A DNA stretch of 64,000 nucleotides from Nitrospirota bacterium (GCA_021792185.1 JAJYVD010000001.1:1-64000); one strand, 5' to 3'; positions 43,195 to 52,157 are shown, counted from the first letter of the stretch. Notes: generated by a model not told the origin, from the letters alone. Numbers and translations are program-made.

Positions 43195-43262
43195 GTTGTA
43201 GCGTTATAGAGTTATGAGAAAATAAAAAATTCGCTATAACGCTCTGCGCTCAACGCTATAAC
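43175..43262 (+). repeat. intergenic facing repeat, GCGTTATAG type
   Basis: Two GCGTTATAGAGTT units on the left face two AACGCTATAAC-like units on the right (43232-43262) around an A-rich middle. It overlaps the stop of the preceding gene and ends 8 nt before the GGAGG of the YchF gene. It could form a long stem in RNA but lacks a U-run. Confidence 0.65.
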
Positions 43263-43278
43263 AAATAATGGAGGAAAC

Positions 43279-44376
43279 GTGAAATTAGCCATAATAGGAC
43301 TTTCCAATTCTGGAAAGACGACAGTCTTTAACGCCCTTACGGGGCAGAACATCGAAACGACGGTTTACGCCACTGTAAGCGGAGAGCCCAATTACGGAGT
43401 GGTGAAAGTGCCTGACCAGCGCATAGACAGGCTTGCCGGAATATATAACCCCAAAAAGATTACTTATGCCTCGGTTGAATATGTCGATTATATAGGGCTT
43501 ACAAAGGGCGATGCCGTTCAGAACAGAAAGGTTTTCGATCTCATAAAAGACGTTGACGCGATCGTTCATGTCGTGAGGGCATTTGAAGACGATTCCATCG
43601 TGCATCCTATGAACGAGATTTCTCCCCTGAAGGATATAGAGACGCTGGAACTCGAACTGATATTCGGCGACATCGAACTCGTGGAGAAGCGGCTTGAACG
43701 GATGGAAGAGGGCGCCAAAAAAGGCAAGAAACCCAATGAAGCCGAAAAAAAACTTCTGATTAGATGCAAGGACGCCCTTGAGAAAGAGGTGCCGCTCAGG
43801 AATGTAAGTTTCGACGATGAGGAGCAAAAGGTAATGAAACATCTTCAGTTTGTCTCCACAAAGCCTGAAGTGGTTGTGCTGAATCTGGGCGAAAAGGATT
43901 TGAATACCGAAAAGGCGGTCAATTTGCAGAAAGACGCTGAAAAATATTTCGACTCCAAAGGAACGGCGGAGACAACAAAGGTAGTAACACTATGCGGCAA
44001 AATAGAGATGGAGATCGCCCAGATGTCGGCGGAAGACGCAAAGGCGTTTCTCGACGACCTTGGGATACAGGAGCCGGCGCTAAATAAGCTCATTAATGTA
44101 AGCTATGACCTTTTAGGGTTAATATCTTTTCTTACTGCTGGTGAAGATGAGGTCAGGGCATGGACGATTAAAAAGGGCGTTAATGCCCAGCAGGCGGCCG
44201 GCAAGGTACATTCCGATATAGAGAGGGGCTTTATCAGGGCGGAGATAGTAGGCTACGAGGCATTTATCTCATACGGAAGCATGTCCGCGGCAAAGGACAA
44301 GGGGTTATTAAGACTCGAAGGAAAGACCTATGAGGTGAAGGACGGGGACATAATTAATTTCAGGTTTAACGTGTAA
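43279..44376 (+). CDS. YchF/OLA1-type ATPase-GTPase
   Basis: 365 residues from GTG with GGAGG before it. P-loop GLSNSGKT (usual GLPNVGKS), NPKKITYASVEYVD, then VVLNLGEKD in place of the GTPase NKxD motif, and a C-terminal TGS/DUF933 region ending ISYGSMSAAKDKGLLRLEGK...DGDIINFRFNV. YchF hydrolyses ATP and binds ribosomes, with links to oxidative stress. The altered P-loop residues are conservative enough for activity. Confidence 0.9.
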   Translation: MKLAIIGLSNSGKTTVFNALTGQNIETTVYATVSGEPNYGVVKVPDQRIDRLAGIYNPKKITYASVEYVDYIGLTKGDAVQNRKVFDLIKDVDAIVHVVRAFEDDSIVHPMNEISPLKDIETLELELIFGDIELVEKRLERMEEGAKKGKKPNEAEKKLLIRCKDALEKEVPLRNVSFDDEEQKVMKHLQFVSTKPEVVVLNLGEKDLNTEKAVNLQKDAEKYFDSKGTAETTKVVTLCGKIEMEIAQMSAEDAKAFLDDLGIQEPALNKLINVSYDLLGLISFLTAGEDEVRAWTIKKGVNAQQAAGKVHSDIERGFIRAEIVGYEAFISYGSMSAAKDKGLLRLEGKTYEVKDGDIINFRFNV

Positions 44377-44438
44377 GCATGACGGATACCCATCTGCCGT
44401 TGTAATTTTGAATTCGTAGTAACCCGCTGTCTTGCCGT

Positions 44439-45464
44439 TCAGGAGCAGAAAATCTTCTCTAATATAAATCGTTCTTCAGGAGTAGTCATGAAGATTAGCG
44501 CATCTTCAGGTTTTAACATATAGTCGTCGGGCGGGTTGTAAGCCCAATCATCCTTTGTCTTGACGGCCATTAAAAGCACGCCATGATATTTTTTTAGATT
44601 CAGATCGGCAATGGATTTGCCGGCGAATGAATCCGGAATGAGCACTTCTTCTATTCGCAGGTTTTTCTGTTTGTCGCGCAGCATCGTATCCAGAAACGAA
44701 ACTACCGCAGGCCTCACCATCTCGGACGCCATTCTAAGGCCGCCGATAAAAGTCGGCGACACCACAGCGTCGGCGCCGGCCTTTTTCATTTTTTCGATGT
44801 TCTTAAGGTCATGGCATCGGGCTACAACCCTTACGTTCGGATTGATCTGTTTTGCCGTAAGGCTGATCACAAGATTCTGGTTATCGTCGCCGGATACCGC
44901 AAATAAACCCTTAGCCTCCATTATTCCGGCTTTCAGCAGGGTATCGCTGTCGGTAGCGTCCCCTTCGATATAAACCCGCTCTTTGAATGTCTCCAGAATT
45001 TTTTCTATCTTCTTCCTGTCTATATCCACGATTACATGGGGTCTTTGGGTTTCATGAAGTTCTTTTACGATATGAAAACCTACGCCTTCGATGCCGCATA
45101 TGATATAATGCTCCCTGAATTTTTTTATCATCTTCTCCATTTTTCTCCTCCGAAAGGTTTCGTTAAGCTCTCCTTCCACAACAAAGGCTGTAAGACTCGA
45201 CAGTATATAGGTAAGTATGCCGATGCCTGAAAATGACAGGATCATGGTAAATATCCTGCCTGCGGGTTTGTTGGACATATCTACTATCTCGCCGTAGCCT
45301 ATCGTTGCTATGGTTATAACGGTCATATAGAGGCAGTCGAGCATCGAATATTTGCCTTCGCCGACAAACCAATATCCGACAGTGCCTATCAATAGGATAT
45401 CGAGCAGCGCGATGCCGACCCAAAAGAATTTTTTATATATTTCCGATATCAGATTATCAGCCAT
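44439..45464 (-). CDS. single-pore potassium channel with RCK (TrkA-N) domain
   Basis: 341 residues: TM1 (WVGIALLDILLIGTVGYW), pore with selectivity filter TIGYGE, TM2 (FTMILSFSGIGILTYILSS), then RCK-N with a Rossmann pattern (HYIICGIEGVGFHIVKEL, DGDATDSDTL) and RCK-C (EVLIPDSFAGKSIADL...EDALIFM). Such MthK-like channels are gated by ions or nucleotides. AAGGTAAGG precedes the ATG. Monocistronic. Confidence 0.92.
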   Translation of the reverse strand: MADNLISEIYKKFFWVGIALLDILLIGTVGYWFVGEGKYSMLDCLYMTVITIATIGYGEIVDMSNKPAGRIFTMILSFSGIGILTYILSSLTAFVVEGELNETFRRRKMEKMIKKFREHYIICGIEGVGFHIVKELHETQRPHVIVDIDRKKIEKILETFKERVYIEGDATDSDTLLKAGIMEAKGLFAVSGDDNQNLVISLTAKQINPNVRVVARCHDLKNIEKMKKAGADAVVSPTFIGGLRMASEMVRPAVVSFLDTMLRDKQKNLRIEEVLIPDSFAGKSIADLNLKKYHGVLLMAVKTKDDWAYNPPDDYMLKPEDALIFMTTPEERFILEKIFCS

Positions 45465-45506
45465 GCCTTACCTTGTAAGACTCCGGCAATCTTAGACTAA
45501 GAGTGC

Positions 45507-45740
45507 TCATATTGCCTTTTCAAGTCGTTCCGCTACCCAGACCTTGATTATGGATTGCCGGGGCACGCCCAAACGTCTTGCTTCTTTATCTAATAATTGA
45601 ATCATCCACAAGGGGAAATCTACATTTACTCTTTTCTGTTCCTGTTCGGGTCTTCTTGCTTTTGATAAATCGAGATATTTGGAAATATCCTCGCCTTCAT
45701 CGAATTTCTTTTCGATTTCTTTAGCCTTGATAGCTTTCAT
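45507..45740 (-). CDS. CopG-type antitoxin, BrnA-like
   Basis: 77 residues from ATG 45740 with AGGAGG upstream, inside the toxin's last codons. An N-terminal extension (EKKFDEGEDISKYL) precedes a ribbon-helix-helix: VNVDFPLWMIQLLDKEARRLGVPRQSIIKVWVAERL. Second gene of a brnT-brnA pair. It would bind the toxin and repress the shared promoter. Confidence 0.88.
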   Translation of the reverse strand: MKAIKAKEIEKKFDEGEDISKYLDLSKARRPEQEQKRVNVDFPLWMIQLLDKEARRLGVPRQSIIKVWVAERLEKAI

Positions 45741-45990
45741 ATATATCAACCTCCTCTTTTCTTGACCGACGCACAGAAATAATTCTTGTCTTACTGCTCC
45801 TATAAGTTATAATTCCAGACCAATATTTTTCTGAAATCTTTCCTATCGCCAAAAATCTTGGTTCATCGCTTGTTTTTAAAGGAATCTCAATCAAATCAGG
45901 GTCATCCCAAAGAGCTTGCGCCTCATAGAAATCAATACCATGCTTTGACTTGTTAAGAGCGCTCTTCTTTGGGTCAAATTCAAATTCCAT
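45721..45990 (-). CDS. brnT: BrnT-family toxin
   Basis: 89 residues with the BrnT pattern FEFDPKKSALNKSKHGIDFYEA, EPRFLAIGKI, ITYRSSKTRIISVRRSRKEEV. BrnT is a RelE-fold ribonuclease. It precedes and overlaps its antitoxin gene, the canonical brnTA order. Confidence 0.92.
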   Translation of the reverse strand: MEFEFDPKKSALNKSKHGIDFYEAQALWDDPDLIEIPLKTSDEPRFLAIGKISEKYWSGIITYRSSKTRIISVRRSRKEEVDIYESYQG

Positions 45991-46121
45991 GTATAGATAT
46001 TATACCTTAAATATACCTATATCAACAAAAAGTTTTTTAAAAGGGTATAAATCAATTGCGTGGTATTTTCATAAACTCACATTTTCCGGTAATATGAACT
46101 GATGGCGAAAGGTCGCAAGAA

Positions 46122-47420
46122 ATGAAATTAAGGATACTTCTCATCAACCCGTGGATATACGACTTTGCGGCGTATAATTTATGGTCAAGACCGCTTGGGC
46201 TGTTCAAAATTGCGGAATATTTGAGCGCGTATGATGTCGAACTTAAATTAATTGACTGCACGGATTCCTTTGACAGTGAAAGATACGGCTCTGGCAAATT
46301 CAGGAATGAGGCAGTTGAAAAGCCGGATTTATTGCTGGACATCCCGAGATTGTATAAACGCTATGGAATAAGCACGGATGATTTTATAAACAGGGTTAGG
46401 CAGGCCATGCCGTTTGATATGGTTCTCATGACATCTATCATGAGCTACTGGTATCCGGGAGTACAAAAGGCAATAGAGATTGTGAGAGACATGGCAGGGG
46501 ATGTGCCGGTAATTCTCGGCGGCATTTATGTGAGCCTTTATCACGAACACGCCTCAAAATTTTCAGGAGCGGACTTTATTTATAAAGGTCAAGTAGGAGA
46601 AAGCCTTAATTTTGCGCTCTATACATTCGGTTTTAAGATTAAGAAAAAAAGGGAACCGCTTGCGTACTATAAACTCGGGTTATATGATAAATACTCTTTT
46701 GCACCGCTTTTGACCGCATATGGATGTCCATTTAAATGTTCGTATTGCGCTTCAAGGCTTTTGACGGACAATTATCAAAGACGAACGCCGGAGAATGTTT
46801 TGAATGAAATTAAAGGGCTTTACAATACCGGAGTCAAGGATTTTGCCTTTTACGACGATGCGCTTTTGGTCGATTCGGAAAGTCATATCAAACAAATTCT
46901 GAGAGATACGGTTAATAAGAAGTTCGATATAAGGTTTCACACGCCCAACGGCCTTCATGCGCGGCTCATCGATAATGAGCTTGTAGGTTTGATGAGAAAG
47001 TCCGGATTTAAAACAATCCGCTTGAGCCTCGAAACCGTTAATACGGAAAGGCAAAACACTACCGGCGGCAAGGTGAATAATGAAGATTTGATAAGGGCTG
47101 TCAAATATTTAAAGCAGAAAGATTTCGCGAAAGAAGAAATAGGCGTTTATCTTATGTACGGACTGCCGGGGCAGGAATTAGAAGAGGTGAAAAAGGGAAT
47201 AGAATTTTTGAAAAACCTCGGCGTCCGTATAAATCTCACCGAATTTTCGCCCGTCAAGGGCACTGAGGCATGGGAAGAGCTTGTGCGGAAAGGAATGATA
47301 AATGACGACCTCGATCCGCTCCTTACGAATAACACGGTCTTTCCCTATCTCTATTCGGGCTATGACACTGAGGAATTGAAGAAGATAAGGCTTGATGTTA
47401 AAGAGTATAATGATCATTAA
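46122..47420 (+). CDS. B12-binding-type radical SAM protein
   Basis: 432 residues. The N-terminal region is a cobalamin-binding-like domain (about 1-165: RILLINPWIYD, VPVILGGIYVSLYH), followed by a radical SAM barrel with CPFKCSYCAS near residue 208 and GVKDFAFYDDALLV, then KTIRLSLETVN. Such enzymes methylate or rearrange diverse substrates; none is evident here and no pathway partner is adjacent. Confidence 0.85.
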   Translation: MKLRILLINPWIYDFAAYNLWSRPLGLFKIAEYLSAYDVELKLIDCTDSFDSERYGSGKFRNEAVEKPDLLLDIPRLYKRYGISTDDFINRVRQAMPFDMVLMTSIMSYWYPGVQKAIEIVRDMAGDVPVILGGIYVSLYHEHASKFSGADFIYKGQVGESLNFALYTFGFKIKKKREPLAYYKLGLYDKYSFAPLLTAYGCPFKCSYCASRLLTDNYQRRTPENVLNEIKGLYNTGVKDFAFYDDALLVDSESHIKQILRDTVNKKFDIRFHTPNGLHARLIDNELVGLMRKSGFKTIRLSLETVNTERQNTTGGKVNNEDLIRAVKYLKQKDFAKEEIGVYLMYGLPGQELEEVKKGIEFLKNLGVRINLTEFSPVKGTEAWEELVRKGMINDDLDPLLTNNTVFPYLYSGYDTEELKKIRLDVKEYNDH

Positions 47421-47453
47421 CGAACACCCAGATTCAGCGATAAAGGAGATACC

Positions 47454-47492
47454 ATGAGAACATTATTTATTGTGCCGACACCTGTATTTTAA
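47454..47492 (+). pseudogene. 5' fragment of an rsmI-like gene
   Basis: A strong site AAAGGAGATACC precedes ATG 47454, and the frame reads MRTLFIVPTPVF then stop. RsmI (16S rRNA C1402 2'-O-methyltransferase) begins with nearly the same string (TLYIVPTPIGN). The rest of the gene is absent: ChrA begins 6 nt after the stop. This suggests that a deletion or an insertion event joined the rsmI start to the chrA locus. Confidence 0.55.
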
Positions 47493-47498
47493 ATATAT

Positions 47499-48650
47499 AT
47501 GAATCCTTCCGGTCATGAATTATTCCTATCCTTTTTGAGGCTCGGGCTGACAGCCTTCGGCGGTCCTGCCATGATTGCATATATAAGGGAAATGTCGGTT
47601 AAGCGCAAAAAATGGCTTGATGACAAGACCTTTAATGACGGTGTTGCGCTCTGCCAGTCCATACCCGGCGCAACCGCCATACAGATAGCAGCTTATGTGG
47701 GGCTAAGATCAAGGGGAATAAGAGGGGCATTGTTGTCTTATGCAGGATTCGGATTGCCGGCCTTTATCTTGATGTTAATCCTTTCGTCGCTATATGCAAG
47801 GTATCATGAAGTGCCAGGAATTATATCGCTGTTTAATGGCCTGCAAGTGTCGGTCGTCGCTATTGTTGCACATGCGACTTACTCCTTCGGAAAAAGCACG
47901 TTCGAGAATTACAGGCACATTATTCTTGCCGTAGCATCTGCTGTTCTATTTTGGGCCGGAATAAGTCCTTTTATAGTAATTTTGGGCGCTGCTTTCGCCG
48001 GCATTGCATTTCATGGAGGCAAGGGAATCTCTATCGCACCAACCGCCGAAAGGGAACCGGACGGACGGAATGTGAAACGGCTTTCTATGCTTTTCTTGAT
48101 TCTGCTTTTAGGACTTCTTGCGTTCTACATCGCAGATAAGAGACTTTTCAATCTCGCGGCACTTATGATGAAGATTGACTTATTCGCCTTTGGGGGTGGT
48201 TTTGCGTCTTTGCCCCTCATGCTTCATGAAATAGTAACTGTAAGAGGCTGGATAGATCACAAGACATTTATGGACGGGATAGCCCTCGGGCAGGTTACGC
48301 CGGGGCCTATTGTTATTACCGCAACTTTTGTAGGATACATGCTGCACGGATTATCAGGAGCGCTGGCGGCGACTCTGGGCATGTTTACCCCGTCTTTTCT
48401 GATACTTATTATTGTAACGCCCGTCTTTGACAAGTTTAAGGCGTCTGCGTATTTCTCAGGCGCTACAAAAGGGATATGCGTTTCTTTTGTAGGCCTGCTT
48501 TTCTTTGTGGCGATAAAGTTTTCATCGGCTGTGCCATGGGACATTATCAGGGTTCTGCTGTTTGCCGGAGGTTTTGTTGCGCTGTTTAAGAAGATTGATA
48601 TTCTTTATGTGGTGGTGATAACCGCAGTCATTTCGTTATTCCTGTTCTGA
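47499..48650 (+). CDS. chrA: chromate transporter family protein ChrA (two-domain)
   Basis: 383 residues with two homologous CHR halves, each with the family pattern: FGGPAMIAYIREM...DGVALCQSIPGA in the first and FGGGFASLPLMLHEIV...DGIALGQVTPGP in the second. About ten membrane helices. ChrA proteins export chromate with sulfate-like recognition. No Shine-Dalgarno is visible because the start sits just after the rsmI fragment. Possibly recently joined to this site. Confidence 0.92.
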   Translation: MNPSGHELFLSFLRLGLTAFGGPAMIAYIREMSVKRKKWLDDKTFNDGVALCQSIPGATAIQIAAYVGLRSRGIRGALLSYAGFGLPAFILMLILSSLYARYHEVPGIISLFNGLQVSVVAIVAHATYSFGKSTFENYRHIILAVASAVLFWAGISPFIVILGAAFAGIAFHGGKGISIAPTAEREPDGRNVKRLSMLFLILLLGLLAFYIADKRLFNLAALMMKIDLFAFGGGFASLPLMLHEIVTVRGWIDHKTFMDGIALGQVTPGPIVITATFVGYMLHGLSGALAATLGMFTPSFLILIIVTPVFDKFKASAYFSGATKGICVSFVGLLFFVAIKFSSAVPWDIIRVLLFAGGFVALFKKIDILYVVVITAVISLFLF

Positions 48651-48668
48651 CACGGTTTTTCGCTGAGA

Positions 48669-48697
48669 TTGACTTGCTCCTCATATTCTGTTATTTT
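48669..48697 (+). promoter_or_regulatory. promoter of the fluoride operon
   Basis: TTGACT (48669-48674), 17 bp spacer, TATTTT (48692-48697), ending about 16 nt before the riboswitch aptamer. Confidence 0.6.
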
Positions 48698-48711
48698 ATT
48701 TCCAGGTGGAT

Positions 48712-48770
48712 GCAAAAGGCGATGGGGTTCGCCATAACCGCTTCTGATTCCGAAGCTGATGACTCCTACT
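48712..48770 (+). ncRNA. fluoride riboswitch (crcB motif)
   Basis: The aptamer pattern is present: GGCGATGGGGTTCGCC (48718-48733), ATAACCGC, a short stem CTTCTGATTCCGAAGC, then TGATGACTCCTAC (48758-48770). The last segment is shared with the terminator stem downstream, so fluoride binding would prevent termination. The downstream genes include crcB and a fluoride-associated antiporter, agreeing with this identity. Confidence 0.95.
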
Positions 48771-48804
48771 CTCGGTTAAAAAATTAAGAGGGTAGGAGTT
48801 TTTT
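48762..48804 (+). terminator. riboswitch-controlled intrinsic terminator
   Basis: ACTCCTAC (48762-48769) pairs with GTAGGAGT (48792-48799), extended by TCTC/GAGg, and runs into TTTTTT. The 5' strand is the 3' end of the aptamer, the standard mutually exclusive design. Confidence 0.9.
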
Positions 48805-48829
48805 ATGCCTGCTCAAAAGGAGGCTGAAT

Positions 48830-49999
48830 ATGCATGAAGTCTGGGGGTTGGCAGCGCTCTGGCTCGGTCTCGCTTTAATTGCCACATTGATTTCCATATG
48901 GCTCCGCATTGCGACAGCCCTTTCCGAGATAGTTATAGGCACTGTAGCGCAATTGTTTATCGGCGCCCTTATAGGAACGACTATGGGCTCCGATACGCCG
49001 TGGATCAAGTTTTTATCAGGCACAGGGGCTATTGTCCTTACCTTTCTTGCAGGAGCAGAGCTTGATCCGGATGTGTTTAAGGTCAAATGGAAAGAGGCTT
49101 CTGCAATAGGTTTCATCTCATTCCTTGCCCCTTTTTTAGGCTGCACTGCTATTGCGTATTATCTCCTCGGATGGACGGTGAAATCGAGTTGGCTTGCAGG
49201 GGTTGCGCTTTCAACCACATCCGTTGCGGTTGTATATGCCGTAATGCTTGAGCTCGGATTGAACAAAACGGAGTTTGGAAAAAGCATTCTTGCCGCATGT
49301 TTTATAACAGACTTGGGGACAATCATATCTCTCGGCCTGATATTCGCGCCGTTTACGGTAAAGACCGTTATCTTCGTGGTTGTCAGCATAGCGGTATTTG
49401 CCTTGCTTCCTTATCTGACGCCCAAATTTTTTAAAAAATACGGCAACAGGCCGTCGGAACTTGAGGCAAAATATCTGCTCCTGTTTCTTTTCGGACTCGG
49501 CTCGCTTGCCGCGTGGTCCGACAGCGAGGCTGTTTTGCCTGCATACATAATAGGCATGGTTCTCGCAGGAACAGTCGGCAAAGACCATGTATTGATAAGG
49601 AGGCTCAGGACATTGACCTTTGGCCTTCTTACCCCGTTTTATTTCATAAGGGCTGGTTCTTATGTGTCCGTGCCTGCTATTATTGCAGCGCCTATTCCGC
49701 TCCTGATTTTATTTATGGGCAAGATGATAACCAAAATAATAGGCGTATACCCGGCGACAAAGGCTTATAAATACGCTCAGAAGGAAGGGATATACACGAC
49801 ACTGTTAATGTCAACCGGATTGACCTTCGGTTCGATATCCGCTCTTTTCGGCCTCACCCACGGGATAATAGATCAGCAGCAGTATTCTGTTCTCGTCTTA
49901 GTTGTAATCGCCAGCGCTGTTGTGCCGACCCTGATAGCTAATGCCTTTTTCATACCGAAATATTTATTGCCTAAAAAGGAGGAGAAAGAAAATGCTTAA
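48830..49999 (+). CDS. cation:proton antiporter of the fluoride-associated CPA type
   Basis: 389 residues, about 12 membrane helices, with GSDTPWIKFLSGTGAIVLTFLAGAELD and VALSTTSVAVVYAVMLELGLNKT...ITDLGTIISL. It resembles the Na+/H+ exchanger subfamily often found behind crcB riboswitches, where it may expel fluoride or restore pH. AAGGAGG precedes ATG. It overlaps the next gene by 8 bp. Confidence 0.9.
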   Translation: MHEVWGLAALWLGLALIATLISIWLRIATALSEIVIGTVAQLFIGALIGTTMGSDTPWIKFLSGTGAIVLTFLAGAELDPDVFKVKWKEASAIGFISFLAPFLGCTAIAYYLLGWTVKSSWLAGVALSTTSVAVVYAVMLELGLNKTEFGKSILAACFITDLGTIISLGLIFAPFTVKTVIFVVVSIAVFALLPYLTPKFFKKYGNRPSELEAKYLLLFLFGLGSLAAWSDSEAVLPAYIIGMVLAGTVGKDHVLIRRLRTLTFGLLTPFYFIRAGSYVSVPAIIAAPIPLLILFMGKMITKIIGVYPATKAYKYAQKEGIYTTLLMSTGLTFGSISALFGLTHGIIDQQQYSVLVLVVIASAVVPTLIANAFFIPKYLLPKKEEKENA

Positions 50000-50417
50000 A
50001 AGAATACTTGCAGCCTTTGACGGTTCACCTCAGTCGTATAAAGCCTTTGAATTTGCCCTTGAGATGTCCATGATGTGTCCGGAAGCGGCGGCTGAGATAA
50101 TAGCTCTCTCTGTCGCGCAGCCGCCGGAGCCTGCGGATATTGTAGAAGTTGACGCGGTCATAGACAGCGCAACTCAGCATTACGAGGAATTGTTCAAGGA
50201 GTTAAAAGAAAAGGCAAAGGAAAAGAACATAGAGATAAAGACCGAAGTTGTGGTGGGACATCCCGCTGACCAGATTGTAAGATATGCAAAAGATAATAAT
50301 TGCGATATGGTGATACTCGGACAGAAGGGCAAGTCGAAGATAGAAAACTGGCTCCTCGGTTCAGTATCAAAGAGAGTTGCAACCTATGCGCCTTGCACCG
50401 TGACGATTGTGAAGTAG
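49992..50417 (+). CDS. universal stress protein (UspA family)
   Basis: 141 residues from ATG 49992 (MLKRILAAFDGSPQS), with AGGAGG upstream in the antiporter's end. The ATP-binding pattern GQKGKSKIENWLLGSVSKRV is present (G-2x-G-9x-G(S/T)). A small stress regulator, here in a fluoride-controlled transcript and adjoining the next gene without a gap. Confidence 0.92.
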   Translation: MLKRILAAFDGSPQSYKAFEFALEMSMMCPEAAAEIIALSVAQPPEPADIVEVDAVIDSATQHYEELFKELKEKAKEKNIEIKTEVVVGHPADQIVRYAKDNNCDMVILGQKGKSKIENWLLGSVSKRVATYAPCTVTIVK

Positions 50418-51614
50418 ATGGGAAAAGATAAAAAACTCTTCGGCTTTAATAAGAATGTGACAGTTGCCGGGCTTGTGAGCTTTTTCATGGACATAAGCTC
50501 CGAGATGATATATCCACTCGTCCCGCTTTTTCTTGCGAATGTCCTCGGCGTAAACAAATCTGTTATCGGTTTGATAGAAGGCATCGCGGAATCAACTGCC
50601 AGTTTACTGAAAGTTTTTTCGGGCTGGTTTTCGGACAGGATAGGAAACCGCAAATGGCTTATGGCAGCCGGATACGGTATTTCAACCCTTAGCAGGCCGT
50701 TTGTTGCTCTCGCAACGGGGTGGCAGCATGTCATGGGTTCCCGCTTCATAGACAGGTTCGGAAAAGGTATCCGCACAGCGCCGAGGGATGCGCTCATAGC
50801 CGAATCAGCGGATAGGACACATCTTGGGAGGGCTTTCGGCCTTCACAGGGCAATGGATACAATGGGCGCGGTAGTCGGCCCTGCTTTGGCATTTTTCTTT
50901 TTAGGATTGTTTTCCAACGATTATCGCACAGTCTTTTGGCTTTCCATGATACCCGGCGTCGTTGCCGTGTTACTCATCATATTTTTAATCACTGAAAAGA
51001 AGAAGGTCGCTGCCGCTCATACTGAAAGACCGAAATTGACCATTAAACATTTTGACTGGCGGTTCAAGTTCTTTGTAGCTATTGCCGGACTGTTCGCCGT
51101 CGGAAATTCGAGCGATGTGTTCCTGATACTGAGAGCGGAACAGGTCGGCGTTTCAACGGTTATGATCCCTGTAGTCTATCTGCTGTTCAACCTCGTCTAT
51201 TCGCTTTCGTCAATTCCTGCCGGCATGGCGGCTGATAGATTCGGCAGAAAGAGGGTTATCCTTCTTGGGTTCATATTGTTCGCAATCCTGTATTACGGAT
51301 TTGCAATTGCATCCGATACAAAGGCTATATGGATTTTATTTGGATTTTATGGTCTTTTCATGGGACTTACCGAAGGGGTGCAAAAGGCATTCCTTGCAAC
51401 TATTATCCCGCAGGATTTCAAAGCGACCGCCTTCGGGGTTTATAATACTGTTATCGGAATAGCAATGTTTCCAGCAAGCCTCATCGGCGGCTGGCTCTGG
51501 GATAATATTTCTCCATCAGCGACATTTTATTTCGGCTCGATTACTGCGAGCCTGTCGGCTGCGTTGTTTATCGTATTTATCATCGCAATCCGAAAAACTG
51601 AAGGCAATATTTAA
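50418..51614 (+). CDS. major facilitator superfamily transporter
   Basis: 398 residues, 12 membrane segments, MFS motif A-like DRIGNRKW and ADRFGRKR in the two loops after TM2 and TM8. No substrate motif is recognised. It starts directly after the Usp stop (TAGATG) within the fluoride operon, so it is presumably induced by fluoride. Confidence 0.88.
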   Translation: MGKDKKLFGFNKNVTVAGLVSFFMDISSEMIYPLVPLFLANVLGVNKSVIGLIEGIAESTASLLKVFSGWFSDRIGNRKWLMAAGYGISTLSRPFVALATGWQHVMGSRFIDRFGKGIRTAPRDALIAESADRTHLGRAFGLHRAMDTMGAVVGPALAFFFLGLFSNDYRTVFWLSMIPGVVAVLLIIFLITEKKKVAAAHTERPKLTIKHFDWRFKFFVAIAGLFAVGNSSDVFLILRAEQVGVSTVMIPVVYLLFNLVYSLSSIPAGMAADRFGRKRVILLGFILFAILYYGFAIASDTKAIWILFGFYGLFMGLTEGVQKAFLATIIPQDFKATAFGVYNTVIGIAMFPASLIGGWLWDNISPSATFYFGSITASLSAALFIVFIIAIRKTEGNI

Positions 51615-51632
51615 ATTCTGATATAATTAACA

Positions 51633-52007
51633 ATGTTGAATTTTCTTATTGTAGGAGCGGGCGGATTCCTCGGTGCGATAGCGCGGTTTGTTGTCGCCTC
51701 ATGGATCGGCCAGAAGTGGGGGAGGAGCTTTCCCCTCGGCACATTTTTCATTAATGTGAGCGGGAGCTTTTTTATAGGGCTTCTAATGTCGTTATTTACA
51801 GAGAGGTTTATGGTCAATCCTCAATGGAGGCTGCTATTGGTAGTCGGCTTCCTCGGCGCGTATACTACCTTTTCGACTTTCGAATACGAAACAGGCGGGT
51901 TGATAAAAGACGGCGAATGGCTGATTGCGTTAATGAATGTGGTATTTAGCGTGATTGCCGGATTTGTGGCATTGAAAATTGGAGAAGTAATTACCAAGGT
52001 AATATGA
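51633..52007 (+). CDS. crcB: fluoride channel/exporter CrcB (Fluc)
   Basis: 124 residues, four membrane helices. Fluc markers GAGGFLGAIARFVV, PLGTFFINVSGSFFIGL and VGFLGAYTTFSTFEYET (TTFSTF Phe box) are all there. Fluc forms dual-topology dimers that let F- leave the cell. A TATAAT box ends 4 nt before ATG, so a second promoter may exist. The fluoride riboswitch is 2.9 kb upstream. Confidence 0.96.
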   Translation: MLNFLIVGAGGFLGAIARFVVASWIGQKWGRSFPLGTFFINVSGSFFIGLLMSLFTERFMVNPQWRLLLVVGFLGAYTTFSTFEYETGGLIKDGEWLIALMNVVFSVIAGFVALKIGEVITKVI

Positions 52008-52028
52008 TATTATTTTATCGTCATTATC

Positions 52029-52157
52029 AGGCAGGATATAATATTTTTGCTCATTCTCGACCGGCATCCAAGCCGGTCTCCGAGGCTACGCCAGCCCGCT
52101 TAAACATCCATGTTACGCTTGGGCTGTCGAAGTCCGCTCAAATACTATATCCTGCCT
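52029..52157. repeat. structured dispersed repeat, family A copy 2
   Basis: Arms AGGCAGGATATA (52029-52040) and TATATCCTGCCT (52146-52157) are perfectly complementary yet unlike those of copy 1. The core (GCTCATTCTCGA, GGCATCCA, TCTCCGA, GCTTAAACATCCATGTTACGCT, CTGTCGAAGTC) matches copy 1 at 9,011-9,142. The hairpin ACCGGC/GCCGGT replaces AAAGGC/GCCTTT. It lies within the fluoride operon between crcB and the DUF190 gene, so it is transcribed. Confidence 0.85.

Noticed and set aside
48805-48837. Ten-codon frame between the fluoride terminator and the antiporter
   Set aside because: Its bases include the AAGGAGG ribosome site of the antiporter and the overlap is explained by that; no sign of a real peptide.
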